Source: Christiangramia aestuarii (GTDB lineage: Bacteria; Bacteroidota; Bacteroidia; Flavobacteriales; Flavobacteriaceae). Taken from it: 64,000 nucleotides of DNA. The notes below the pieces were generated by a model that was not told where the DNA came from, searched no databases, and saw nothing but the letters and a program-made list of their open reading frames with translations. Positions within the stretch are counted from its first letter, which is position 1; every line of letters begins with the position of its first letter. The position numbers were made by a program, and so were the translations under genes. Of the stretch, positions 17,150 to 25,516 are shown one piece after another. The DNA is taken from the NCBI RefSeq assembly GCF_009735585.1, contig NZ_VJVW01000004.1, forward strand, positions 1-64,000, read 5' to 3'.

Positions 17150-17503
17150 ATGAAAAAGTATATTACGATCCTCCTAATCGCACTGGCCTCCACCGCATTT
17201 TCCCAACAGGCAGAGCAGGCAAAGGAAAAATTAGCAGATGAAGAAATTGCCGGAAGGCAGGCAAGATCAATGGCCATGCAGCTGGATCTGAATGAAAGTC
17301 AGCAGGAAAGCCTTAAAGCACTTTATATTGAAAAGCTCAGACTCAACAGAGAAGAAGATCTGGATCAAAAAGAAATGAACCAGCAACGCATAGCCGAGCT
17401 CAAGGAGATCCTAACCCCAAAACAGCTCGAAAAATGGGAGGGCTTGATGGAAAAACGCCGGAAGGGTTTTACACCCAGGTTAAGTAAAAATGAAAATAAT
17501 TAG
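17150..17503 (+). CDS. Small secreted Spy-like protein, second copy
   Basis: A 117-residue protein with a signal peptide ending STAFSQ (about residue 19). The rest is helical and charged. LDLNESQQESLKALYIEKL and EILTPKQLEKWEGL carry the same spacing of two LTxxQ-like helices as its upstream neighbour, so the pair looks like a tandem duplication. This copy lacks the Met/His-rich segments. Its 3' end converges on the permease gene 22 bp away. Confidence 0.55.
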   Translation: MKKYITILLIALASTAFSQQAEQAKEKLADEEIAGRQARSMAMQLDLNESQQESLKALYIEKLRLNREEDLDQKEMNQQRIAELKEILTPKQLEKWEGLMEKRRKGFTPRLSKNENN

Positions 17504-17525
17504 AGCATCCTAACTGGCTCCTACA

Positions 17526-18746
17526 TTATTGTACAAAGAATTTTACGATAAGCCCGCCGGCCAACCAGATATAACAGGCGAAAGCCAGGTATTTTAGGGT
17601 TTTCTCAAGAGCCTTGCTCTTAGGTGCCATCTCTTTCATGAACATCACATCATCCCTTTTAAAGAATCCAAGATATACCAGGTAACCCGAAATTGCCAGG
17701 AAGGCCATATTCAACCAGAAAGTATAATCTATTTTAAAGTATTCGCTATCCTGTATCTTGACAGAAGAAGGATCTGGTAACATATCAAAAAGATTGAATC
17801 CATAATGCAAGGCCAATGAAGCTCCAATCAAAGAAGTAAACAAAAGGAAAAGGATAAAAAAGCTCATTTTCCAACCATAATATTTCGCATTGATCCGAAG
17901 GATTGGAAACACTACAAGATCGCTAAAAATAAAGGCCATCACCCCGGCAAAACTCACTCCTTTACTAAATAACAGAGCCGCCAGCGGAATATTTCCCATA
18001 GAACCAATAAAGGTCAGGAACGCGGCTACCGGGCCAACTACGATATGTTCCATGATGGTGAAGAATCCGAAATCAGTAGTTCCCTGTCCGCTATTGATGA
18101 ACAGAGTTTCAAAAAAAGAATCAGGAACGAAAGCCGCCACGATCCCCGCTACGGTAAAGCCTACACTCACATCTTTCCAGACCATCTTCCACTCCATCCC
18201 GTATTGCTGAGCTACCTTGGCCCAACCGGTCTCCGTCTTTATTTTCTTTTTCCACGACTTGGAACTATCATCTTCATCGTCCTCACTATCCAGTCTTTCT
18301 CTGGCCTTTTTAATAAGTTTTTTAGGATCGATGATCCTTACCAGCAGCCAGCTGATAAGAATTAGAATAAGTCCGCCCACATATTCACCTACAACGAATT
18401 GCCAGCCAAGAAAAATGGAGATGATAATACCTAGTTCGATTACCAGGTTGGTCGAGGCGAGCAGGAAAGCAATCGAAGAGATGAAGCTCGCTCCTTTTTT
18501 AAACAAACTTTTGGTAGAAGCCAGAGCTGCGAAACTGCAGGAGCTACTAATAAAACCGAAAAAAGCACCAAGCAGCACTCCTTTCCCTTCACCTTTTCCC
18601 ATGGTTTCCTGCATCTTCTTCTCGGTCACAAAAACCTGGATACAACTACTTATCACGTAACCCAGTGCGAAAGCCCATAAGGCCATCCAAAAAAATCCGC
18701 TGGTCGTGTATGCGGCTTCTCCCCATTTGCTTAAAAAATCCTGCAT
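17526..18746 (-). CDS. Predicted permease, ArsP/YraQ family (DUF318)
   Basis: An inner-membrane protein of 406 residues with about eight to ten transmembrane helices. The central loop (about residues 148-190) is strongly charged (SEDDEDDSSKSWKKK). The stretch SSSCSFAALASTKSLFKKGAS and the repeat-like second half are typical of the ArsP_1 permease family. Known relatives move organoarsenicals or are of unknown substrate, so the cargo here cannot be named. It is downstream of copA in the same direction, but 304 bp of palindromic repeats separate them, so co-transcription is uncertain. Confidence 0.8.
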   Translation of the reverse strand: MQDFLSKWGEAAYTTSGFFWMALWAFALGYVISSCIQVFVTEKKMQETMGKGEGKGVLLGAFFGFISSSCSFAALASTKSLFKKGASFISSIAFLLASTNLVIELGIIISIFLGWQFVVGEYVGGLILILISWLLVRIIDPKKLIKKARERLDSEDDEDDSSKSWKKKIKTETGWAKVAQQYGMEWKMVWKDVSVGFTVAGIVAAFVPDSFFETLFINSGQGTTDFGFFTIMEHIVVGPVAAFLTFIGSMGNIPLAALLFSKGVSFAGVMAFIFSDLVVFPILRINAKYYGWKMSFFILFLLFTSLIGASLALHYGFNLFDMLPDPSSVKIQDSEYFKIDYTFWLNMAFLAISGYLVYLGFFKRDDVMFMKEMAPKSKALEKTLKYLAFACYIWLAGGLIVKFFVQ

Positions 18747-18784
18747 AAATAAAATTCTCTAATTTTTATTGTTTTCCCAAATAG

Positions 18785-19038
18785 ATCTCTCACTGCGTTC
18801 GAGATGACTCCGTTTTTATTTATATCAGATCCTGAAACAAGTTCAGGATGACGTTTTTACTGAATTTGTCCTTTCGAAAGAGTCCGGCAAATTCGGGACT
18901 ATTGAGAAATCTCAACTTCTCTCGGATCTCTCAGGTAGTTCGAGATGACATTTGCACTCTCATAGACCCTGAAATAAATTCAGGGTGACGTTATTAACTT
19001 TGTTGTCATTAAATTAGATTCCTCACTTCGTTCGGAAT
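18785..19038. repeat. Cluster of five 21-bp palindromes, same orientation
   Basis: The 304-bp gap between the permease and copA has no gene. It holds five elements at 18785-18805, 18829-18849, 18926-18946, 18966-18986 and 19018-19038. Each has a 5-base arm, exactly 11 bases ending in TTC, the complementary 5-base arm, and then GAC. The arms are ATCTC, ATCCT, ATCTC, ACCCT and ATTCC. Elements 2 and 4 share a GAAACAAGTTC-like core; 1, 3 and 5 share a TCACTGCGTTC-like core. Further short hairpins (AGTCC/GGACT, TTGAGA/TCTCAA) lie between elements 2 and 3. They resemble REP-like intergenic repeats. Confidence 0.8.
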
Positions 19039-19050
19039 GACATATTCTTT

Positions 19051-21789
19051 TTACAATTTCGCATTTCTCAACCTCAGCGCGTTGCCGATCACCGACACCG
19101 AGCTAAAACTCATCGCCAGCGCAGCGATCATGGGCGAAAGCAGTAATCCAAAAAACGGATAAAGCACCCCTGCTGCGATTGGCACTCCCAGAGTATTATA
19201 AATCAGCGCGAAGAACAGGTTCTGCTTGATATTCTTCATCACCTTTTCACTAAGCCTAATCGCTTTTAAAACACCTTTTAGATCGCCTTTCACTAAGGTG
19301 ACCTCTGCACTTTCAATAGCAACATCGGTCCCCGTTCCCATGGCAATTCCAATATTTGATTGGGCTAGTGCCGGGGCATCATTGATACCGTCTCCGGCCA
19401 TGGCGACTTTTCTACCTTCGGCCTGAAGCCTTTTTACCTCATCCATTTTATTCTGCGGAATCATTCCCGCTTTGAAGTCGGCAAGGTTTAATTCTTTAGC
19501 CACCGCAGAAGCAGTTTTCTCATTATCCCCGGTTAGCATGATCACTTTAATTCCTTCTTTCTGAAGTTCATCCAAAGCTTCCCGACTTGTCTTCTTGATC
19601 TTGTCTGAAATGGTTACAAAGCCAACCACTTTAGAATCTACCGACAGGTAAGAAACGGTTTTCCCTTTTTCCTGTTCTGCCGAAACCTTTGCCAGAACCT
19701 CTTTAGAGATCTCCGCATTCTCGACTTGCATTAGTTTGTCATTTCCCAGCGCCAGTGCCTTTCCTTCAAATTTCGCTTCCACCCCTTTTCCAGTTACCGA
19801 ATTGAAATCTGAAGCTTCTCCATACTCAATATTTTCCGCTTTCGCATAATTCACCGTCGATGTTGCCAACGGATGTTCACTTTGAGCATTCACCGAAGCA
19901 ATAAGACGTATGATCTCTTTTTCAGTAAAATCTGGAGATACTGAAACAACTTTCTCCACAGAGGGCTTTCCTTCGGTGATGGTTCCCGTCTTATCAATGA
20001 TAAGCGTATCGATCTCGTTCATTTCTTCCAGCGCCCGGGCATTCTTGATCAGCACCCCGTTCTTCGCGCCTTTCCCCACTCCTACCATTACCGACATTGG
20101 AGTAGCCAGACCCAGAGCGCAGGGACAGGCAATGATCAAAACGGCAATAGCATTCACCAGAGCGTATACATAAGCAGGTTCCGGTCCCCAGATCGCCCAG
20201 GCGATAAAGGTCAGAACTGAAATAAGCACCACTATTGGTACAAAATAGGCCGAAATTCTATCGGCTAGCTTTTGAATAGGCGCCTGGGAGCGACTTGCCT
20301 CATTCACCATTTTAATGATCTGGGCAAGCAAGGTTTCATCTCCAACTTTCTCGGCAGTCATGGTGAAACTCTGGTTTCCATTGATGGTTCCTGAGCTAAC
20401 CTTATCACCTTCTTTTTTATCTACCGGGATAGGCTCTCCAGTGATCATGGATTCGTCGATACTGGATTTCCCCTTCTTAATAGTTCCATCCACCGGGATC
20501 TTATCGCCGGGTTTTACTCTTAAAACATCTCCTTTCTTAATCTTATCTACCGAAATAGTTTCCTCCTTCCCATCTACGACTCGCACGGCAGTATTCGGAG
20601 CCAGTTTCAATAATTCCTTAATTGCAGAATTTGTCCTGCTGTGTGCACGGGCCTCCAATACCTGACCCATCAATACAAGAGTTAGAATGACCGTAGCCGC
20701 TTCAAAATAAACATGCACGGTTCCCATTTCAGTCTTGAACTGAGCCGGAAAAAAATCTGGAAATATCAGCCCGAAAACACTAAAAACCCAGGCCACCCCT
20801 GCTCCAATTCCAATAAGGGTAAACATATTTAGATTCCAGGTCTTTATAGATCGCCAGGCTCTCTCGAAGAACATCCAGGTGGCATAGAATACCACTGGCA
20901 GGGAAAGTACAAATTGCACCCAGTTCCAGGTTTTCATTCCGGCCAGGTCATAGAGTGGATTGTCCGGGATCATTTCAGACATCGCGATCAGGAAGATGGG
21001 CAAGGTGAAAGCAACGGCTATCCAGAATTTCTTTTTGAGAGCCTTATAACCCTTTTCTTCAGCGGAAGGTTCCGGCTCTAAAGGCACTAATTCCATCCCG
21101 CAAATAGGGCAATCCCCGGGTTCGTCTTTGACAACCTCCGGGTGCATGGGGCAGGTAAACTGAACTTTTGTAGCAGCGCTTACCTCTTCAACGAGATCCA
21201 TTCCACATACGGGGCAATCACCAGGCTTATCATAAGTTTTATCCCCTTCACAATGCATGGGACAATACCATGTACCGGTTCCCTTTCCTTCAGTTTTGGT
21301 TTTCTTTTTTGTTTCAGGATTTGGTGGAGCCTGTTCTCCCGGCTTCATAATATGGTAATTCCCACCATCCTTTTGCAGAGCCTCCTCAAATTTTTCAATT
21401 TTGATATGCTCTATCATGCTGATCTCGGCTTCGGCTTTTTCAAGATCGACCTTAGCTTCGATTACGCCTTCGACCTGACTTAAAGTTCTTTCAACATGAG
21501 CCCTGCAACCATTACAGGTCATCCCTGTTATTTTATAAGTATGGGTCATAGGTTTTCCCGAGTGCTTTTCAGCATCTTCAGGTAGCGTTATATGATAATT
21601 TCCTCCTTCACTGGCCAGGGCATTCTCAAGCTCATGTAGCGGAACATGCTTTTTCATCTCTACTACCGCTTCAGCTTTCTCGAGATCTACGCTAACACCA
21701 GTTACCCCTTCGACTTTAGAAAGAGTCTCCTCTACATGGCTTCTACAACCATTGCAGCTCATTCCCGTTATCTCATATGTATGTTTCAT
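19051..21789 (-). CDS. copA: Copper-exporting P1B-type ATPase CopA
   Basis: Pumps monovalent copper out of the cytosol using ATP. The 912 residues run as follows: two HMA metal-binding domains with GMSCNGC (C12, C15) and GMTCNGC (C92, C95); two short YHS-like heavy-metal-binding modules (about 174-200 and 211-237) of the CPMHxE..GDCPxCGM type; transmembrane helices; the TGEP phosphatase motif; the CPC metal site (C555, C557) typical of Cu+ pumps; the phosphorylation site D599 in DKTGT; an SEHPLA histidine-proline motif; and [10 protein letters not shown]. The tandem HMBD modules are an addition seen in many Bacteroidetes pumps. The 160-bp upstream gap holds two inverted repeats that may control it. 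Confidence 0.96.
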   Translation of the reverse strand: MKHTYEITGMSCNGCRSHVEETLSKVEGVTGVSVDLEKAEAVVEMKKHVPLHELENALASEGGNYHITLPEDAEKHSGKPMTHTYKITGMTCNGCRAHVERTLSQVEGVIEAKVDLEKAEAEISMIEHIKIEKFEEALQKDGGNYHIMKPGEQAPPNPETKKKTKTEGKGTGTWYCPMHCEGDKTYDKPGDCPVCGMDLVEEVSAATKVQFTCPMHPEVVKDEPGDCPICGMELVPLEPEPSAEEKGYKALKKKFWIAVAFTLPIFLIAMSEMIPDNPLYDLAGMKTWNWVQFVLSLPVVFYATWMFFERAWRSIKTWNLNMFTLIGIGAGVAWVFSVFGLIFPDFFPAQFKTEMGTVHVYFEAATVILTLVLMGQVLEARAHSRTNSAIKELLKLAPNTAVRVVDGKEETISVDKIKKGDVLRVKPGDKIPVDGTIKKGKSSIDESMITGEPIPVDKKEGDKVSSGTINGNQSFTMTAEKVGDETLLAQIIKMVNEASRSQAPIQKLADRISAYFVPIVVLISVLTFIAWAIWGPEPAYVYALVNAIAVLIIACPCALGLATPMSVMVGVGKGAKNGVLIKNARALEEMNEIDTLIIDKTGTITEGKPSVEKVVSVSPDFTEKEIIRLIASVNAQSEHPLATSTVNYAKAENIEYGEASDFNSVTGKGVEAKFEGKALALGNDKLMQVENAEISKEVLAKVSAEQEKGKTVSYLSVDSKVVGFVTISDKIKKTSREALDELQKEGIKVIMLTGDNEKTASAVAKELNLADFKAGMIPQNKMDEVKRLQAEGRKVAMAGDGINDAPALAQSNIGIAMGTGTDVAIESAEVTLVKGDLKGVLKAIRLSEKVMKNIKQNLFFALIYNTLGVPIAAGVLYPFFGLLLSPMIAALAMSFSSVSVIGNALRLRNAKL

Positions 21790-21796
21790 TTTTTCT

Positions 21797-21847
21797 AAAT
21801 TCTTACTACAGAATTTCTATTGATTAATAGCACTACTAATTTAGTGC
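21797..21847 (-). promoter_or_regulatory. Two inverted repeats upstream of copA, possible operator
   Basis: AAATTC-N8-GAATTT (21797-21816) and GCACTA-N6-TAGTGC (21830-21847) are perfect 6-bp inverted repeats 8 to 58 bp upstream of the copA start. No TAnnTTTG box is obvious near them. They could bind a regulator such as the HMA-AraC protein or an unlinked MerR-type factor, but short palindromes also occur by chance. Confidence 0.3.
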
Positions 21848-21899
21848 GGAAGGGAGGAAAAGAATTTATATTTTTTGGTAGGATACTTTCAAATATCCG

Positions 21900-21941
21900 A
21901 AAAAAAGAACTGCCTGAGTTCTATTCTTGAAATCAGGCAGT
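21900..21941 (-). terminator. Rho-independent terminator after the Csp gene
   Basis: A 9-bp perfect stem (21909-21917 with 21933-21941) with a 15-base loop is followed on the minus strand by a T run (A tract 21900-21906). It lies just past the Csp stop and implies that copA has its own promoter. Confidence 0.75.
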
Positions 21942-21949
21942 AAATTCTT

Positions 21950-22270
21950 TTAGGCCAGGAAAGATTCACATGCCTTTACGCATTCCTGGCAGGCTTTTGC
22001 GCAATCTTTGCAATGTTGTGCTTCGTGCTTTCCACATTCGTCTGCACAGGCCTGGCATACTTTCTTACAATATTCCACGAGACCTTTTACATCTTTATAT
22101 CCTGTGGCTAAAACCTGGTTTAAACTTGAACAAACTTCTGCACAAACCCTGTCGGTTCTAATACAATCGACCATTTTTTTCACATTGTCCTCATCCAGGC
22201 AGGCATCTGCACAATAATTACAATGGTTAATGCAATTTCCGAGTGCGCTAATCAACTTCTCATTTCTCAT
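21950..22270 (-). CDS. Cysteine-rich four-helix copper-storage-type protein (Csp/DUF326)
   Basis: A 106-residue cytosolic protein, with no signal peptide, that carries 16 cysteines in repeated CxxxC and CxxC spacings along amphipathic helices (for example CINHCNYCADAC and CKKVCQACADEC). This matches the four-helix-bundle copper-storage proteins, which bind many Cu+ ions inside the bundle. The absence of a secretion signal suggests the cytosolic Csp3-type role of buffering copper. The gene sits between copA and the channel gene. A TAAATTTG box lies 26 bp upstream, and a strong terminator follows. Confidence 0.88.
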   Translation of the reverse strand: MRNEKLISALGNCINHCNYCADACLDEDNVKKMVDCIRTDRVCAEVCSSLNQVLATGYKDVKGLVEYCKKVCQACADECGKHEAQHCKDCAKACQECVKACESFLA

Positions 22271-22295
22271 AACTATTTGATTTATTGGTTATACT

Positions 22296-22303
22296 CAAAT
22301 TTA
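22296..22303 (-). promoter_or_regulatory. -7 box for the Csp gene
   Basis: TAAATTTG on the minus strand fits TAnnTTTG, 26 bp upstream of the Csp ATG. No clear TTG is seen at the -33 position, which would be compatible with an activator-dependent promoter. Confidence 0.4.
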
Positions 22304-22383
22304 GAAATGACGTCTAAGCTTCACTTTTAAAATAATGCTAAGTTCTTTCAGTTTTAAAGCTTTTTAACTGAATCTGGCATTAA

Positions 22384-23388
22384 TTAGGATTTTTTTGCAT
22401 CCAGTTGTTCCCATTTCCAGCCATCCTGCCATACCAGCGATCTAAAAAGTCGGCGATGCTTATGAATCTCAGAAGAATATGTACTATCTTCTGTCTTTGC
22501 GAGCAATTGCTTTTCAGAAAGTTTTTCGGTTCCTGAACCGGGCGGATCTTCCTTCACCAGTTCTATATGGGTAACCTCAGCGATGACTTCAAAATAATTT
22601 TCAAAAGCTACGAACAAGGGTTTCAAACTTTCAGGTTCGGGTTGAATTTCCTGTTTCACCTCCTGAGAGATGAGAAGTAAGGTTTCATATAGTCTGGCCA
22701 GTTGAAGGATAATGGCATTCTTGGATTTATTATTATGAAAGTAATGGATCACGGGATAAGCCCTGTGTTGCTGACTATATTTGATGATGGAATCTGAAAG
22801 GTCATCAACCTTGCTGGTAAGGTGATCAAAATTTTCGCCATTCCAGCCACTTATAATTATTTCTTCGGGACTGCTGCCCAGCGTACTTAACTTTATCCCC
22901 AGTTTTCGCTGATCTATCACTGCCGAAAGCACAGGCACAAAATAAGTGACCGACATGGTAAGCAGGATAAGCCCGGTAAAAGAATAAACAGAGCTTAATA
23001 TTTTCCAGATATCGCCTGTTGCAATATAATCACCCATCCCGAGAGTCGAAATACTAAAGCCACTGTAATAAATAAGCTGCCAAAGATTTGCAGGCATCTT
23101 GCTCGTGCTGTCGATGATCGCGCCCGGGTTCGCATAAAGGATCAATACAAAACTCATCCATAGAAACAATACCCAGATAAGAACAATAGAAATTAATAGA
23201 ATATAACCTGCCTGGGATAAAATTTTTGACCTACCATTTCTGCCTGAAACATACAGGAAACATTTCCAGAAAATATGTGCAAAGCGGCTGGTAAGCCATC
23301 CGCCTCCCTGCATAGAAAGGGTGGTTTGCAAAATATCTATAACGATGGCAAAATACAGGACAATTCCTGAGATCATAAAAACAAGCAT
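22384..23388 (-). CDS. Potassium-channel-like membrane protein
   Basis: A 334-residue protein with an N-terminal helix, a helix at about 60-85, a re-entrant pore loop and another helix at about 133-155. The pore loop carries TLGMGD (115-120), which fits the TxGxGD selectivity filter of two-pore-type K+ channels (Ion_trans_2). The C-terminal 170 residues are soluble and helical, with no recognisable RCK/TrkA domain. It lies inside the metal island, 113 bp upstream of the Csp gene and 90 bp downstream of the regulator. A role in metal response is not established; it could balance charge during cation efflux. Confidence 0.75.
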   Translation of the reverse strand: MLVFMISGIVLYFAIVIDILQTTLSMQGGGWLTSRFAHIFWKCFLYVSGRNGRSKILSQAGYILLISIVLIWVLFLWMSFVLILYANPGAIIDSTSKMPANLWQLIYYSGFSISTLGMGDYIATGDIWKILSSVYSFTGLILLTMSVTYFVPVLSAVIDQRKLGIKLSTLGSSPEEIIISGWNGENFDHLTSKVDDLSDSIIKYSQQHRAYPVIHYFHNNKSKNAIILQLARLYETLLLISQEVKQEIQPEPESLKPLFVAFENYFEVIAEVTHIELVKEDPPGSGTEKLSEKQLLAKTEDSTYSSEIHKHRRLFRSLVWQDGWKWEQLDAKKS

Positions 23389-23478
23389 AGGTCTTTTTTG
23401 GTTGAGATTTCGCCAAAATAAGAATTCAAAAGGGAAGTAAGTTTTATAGAAACGCTAAAACCTTGAATGTATAAAGCA

Positions 23479-24042
23479 TCAGATAGAATCCAGGCTCTTC
23501 CTGTTTTTACCTGACTGTTTCCGGTATTCTGAAGGTGTGTGACCTGTAGCACTTTTAAAGGAAGTAGATAGATAAGCTGGAGTTGAATAACCCAGATTAT
23601 CGGCGATCATGGCTATGCTCCAGTCGTCATAATCCAGTAATTCCTTTACCCTTTCAATACGCACAGCGTTATAGAATTTCTGGATACTCTGGCCTTCACT
23701 TTCGGTAAAAACATGGGTAATATGGCTGTAATCATAATTCAGCCTGGAAGTGAGTACACTGGAAAGTTTTTCGCTGCTTGCCTCTTCGGAATACACATTA
23801 TCAATGATAAGCGATTTGATGTTATTGATCAGTTTTTCGTTACGGTCTTGTAGGATCTCAAAACCAACTTTCTCAAATTCCTTATCCAGTTCCTTCCTTT
23901 CTTTCGGTTCAAGTTCACGGCTAAGTACAGCTTCACCGAGCTTAACTACCTTAAAAGGAATATCCATACGCCTGAGTATATCCTCTACGGTCATGATACA
24001 TCGCTGGCAAACCACATTACGAATATTGATCTTCTTTTCCAC
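23479..24042 (-). CDS. AraC-family regulator with N-terminal HMA-like metal-binding domain
   Basis: A 187-residue transcription factor built from two parts. Residues 1-68 fit a heavy-metal-associated (CopZ-like) ferredoxin fold: a strand, the VVCQRC metal motif with C12 and C15, a helix, two strands and a helix. Residues about 100-178 form an AraC-type double helix-turn-helix (IQKFYNAVRIERVKELL and SIAMIADNLGYSTPAYLSTSFKSATGHTPSEYRK). The arrangement suggests direct metal sensing through the N-terminal CxxC. The start is a GTG. It sits mid-island between the efflux genes and the channel, Csp and copA genes, so it probably controls them. The binding site and the metal are not known from sequence. 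Confidence 0.85.
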   Translation of the reverse strand: MEKKINIRNVVCQRCIMTVEDILRRMDIPFKVVKLGEAVLSRELEPKERKELDKEFEKVGFEILQDRNEKLINNIKSLIIDNVYSEEASSEKLSSVLTSRLNYDYSHITHVFTESEGQSIQKFYNAVRIERVKELLDYDDWSIAMIADNLGYSTPAYLSTSFKSATGHTPSEYRKQSGKNRKSLDSI

Positions 24043-24108
24043 CTGGAAATCACTTTTACTGCAAGATGCCGGGGCCGGTATACTACCGGCCCGGATCTTT
24101 TGTTCTTA

Positions 24109-24696
24109 CTATTGGATGGTCTCTTCTACCCTTCCGCATTTAAGCATCCTGTCACCAAAATACGGATTTCTTATTTGATCGGAATTTGAATACCAGTAAT
24201 CTCCCTTACCTTCAAAAGCCATAGGGCAGAACTGCTTATAGATTTTTCCTGAAGAAATTGCCTGCTTTAACACCGGATCCATTGCAGCCGTCAATTCTGA
24301 AAATGCTTCTCTTTGCTTATTCACATCATTTTCCCCGGCAATATTTCCGGCGATCTTTGCGATCTCGGGATTATTTTCTTCAAGACTTACCTGAAGTTCT
24401 TTGGCAGCTTCTGAAGCAGCTTCAGCATCTGTCTGCACCAATGCATCTTTCACCTCAAGATACTGGTTAAAAACCTGCTTTACTCCGTCATTCTTAAATT
24501 CGGCTGCAGCCACAGTTTTTTCAGAATGCGAGTGTCCTGAATTTTCAGAATGTGTATGATCTGAATTCTCATGCATTTCGTGATCTTCATGAGAAACTGT
24601 CTCTTCTTTTTCTTTCTTTGAATCTCCGCAAGAGTACATCATTAAACTCCCCGCAACTAAACTCATTGTTATTAAACTTCTAAATCTTCTTTTCAT
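24109..24696 (-). CDS. DUF3347 lipoprotein with histidine-rich linker
   Basis: A 195-residue envelope lipoprotein (signal ending MMYSC, cysteine at residue 23). A His/Asp/Glu-rich segment at about 33-63 (HEDHEMHENSDHTHSENSGHSHSE) looks made for metal binding. Residues 68-190 form a DUF3347 domain: a helical body, then QFCPMAFEGKG and NPYFGDRMLKCG, where Cys, Met and His residues could bind copper. The same domain forms the C-terminus of the CusB-like protein two genes upstream, so this looks like a free-standing copy. It may pass metal to the efflux pump, which is inference. Confidence 0.82.
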   Translation of the reverse strand: MKRRFRSLITMSLVAGSLMMYSCGDSKKEKEETVSHEDHEMHENSDHTHSENSGHSHSEKTVAAAEFKNDGVKQVFNQYLEVKDALVQTDAEAASEAAKELQVSLEENNPEIAKIAGNIAGENDVNKQREAFSELTAAMDPVLKQAISSGKIYKQFCPMAFEGKGDYWYSNSDQIRNPYFGDRMLKCGRVEETIQ

Positions 24697-24730
24697 TTTT
24701 CGAATTATTAATTATTGATTTTTGACGTAT

Positions 24731-25477
24731 TTAATTGTTCCTGATAACAGGATTTTTCCTCTTCTTTTTCTTTTTTGGCTGAACGACTTTCCGAACCGTA
24801 GGCGATGAAATATACCATAGCAGGAATCCACTTAAAACGGTAATAAGTCCTAGCAATGAAAATGCCCGAAGCAGCATATTATTGAAATCGTCCCTTCCCT
24901 CATAATCCATGGTATGGGTCATCCAAAGGAAATCAAACCAGCGCCAGTCACGATGTCTAACCGTATTGAAATTACCGGTAAGTGCACCTACATAAGCCTT
25001 CAGGTGTTCATCGGTATCGTAAGAAATGACCCAGGCTGGCAGTAAACGTTCTCTATATTCATGATGCTTCCCGGTTTCCGTGATCCTTTCGATTCCGGAA
25101 ACCTTTAGGTCATCTTTCATATATCTGGATGCTACATCCAGTGCCTGTTGTTCAGTAATCTCCGAAATCCTTTCCCCGGAACGCGCGTCCATCAGTATCT
25201 CCTTATTCACATAATAGTAAGGGCTTCCTGAAATTTCCTGAAGTTCCACCGTGACAATTTCCAGACTGGGATCAAGCTCGGTTGGACTCTTTAAATTTGA
25301 AAAAGCCGAATGCTCAGGCTCTTCCTTCTTAAAATGGTCACCGTGGATCTCATCGATATCAGTCCAGCTAAAATAAAGCCCACTTACTGTCCACATTATA
25401 AATTGTATTCCAATAAATATCCCCAGGTAGCGATGTGCCTTGCGGATATTCATAGCCGTCTTTCTTTTTACTATCAT
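24731..25477 (-). CDS. PepSY-domain membrane protein
   Basis: A 248-residue protein with an N-terminal helix (about 18-36, YLGIFIGIQFIMWTVSGLYFSW), a periplasmic PepSY-type region (about 45-190) and a second helix (about 208-228) followed by a basic KKKKKRK tail. It resembles the PepSY-associated TM family, whose members sit in reductase-like or metal-linked membrane complexes. It is in the middle of the efflux operon, 39 bp after the CusB-like gene and 34 bp before the DUF3347 gene, so it belongs to the metal response. The specific role is unknown. An alternative start eight codons later is possible. Confidence 0.75.
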   Translation of the reverse strand: MIVKRKTAMNIRKAHRYLGIFIGIQFIMWTVSGLYFSWTDIDEIHGDHFKKEEPEHSAFSNLKSPTELDPSLEIVTVELQEISGSPYYYVNKEILMDARSGERISEITEQQALDVASRYMKDDLKVSGIERITETGKHHEYRERLLPAWVISYDTDEHLKAYVGALTGNFNTVRHRDWRWFDFLWMTHTMDYEGRDDFNNMLLRAFSLLGLITVLSGFLLWYISSPTVRKVVQPKKKKKRKNPVIRNN

Positions 25478-25516
25478 TTAAAATTTAAATTATTGTTGCT
25501 CATACAATTGATGTCC

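Noticed and set aside
18747-19050. Insertion sequence remnant between the permease and copA
   Set aside because: No transposase fragment or long terminal inverted repeats; only short palindromes are present.
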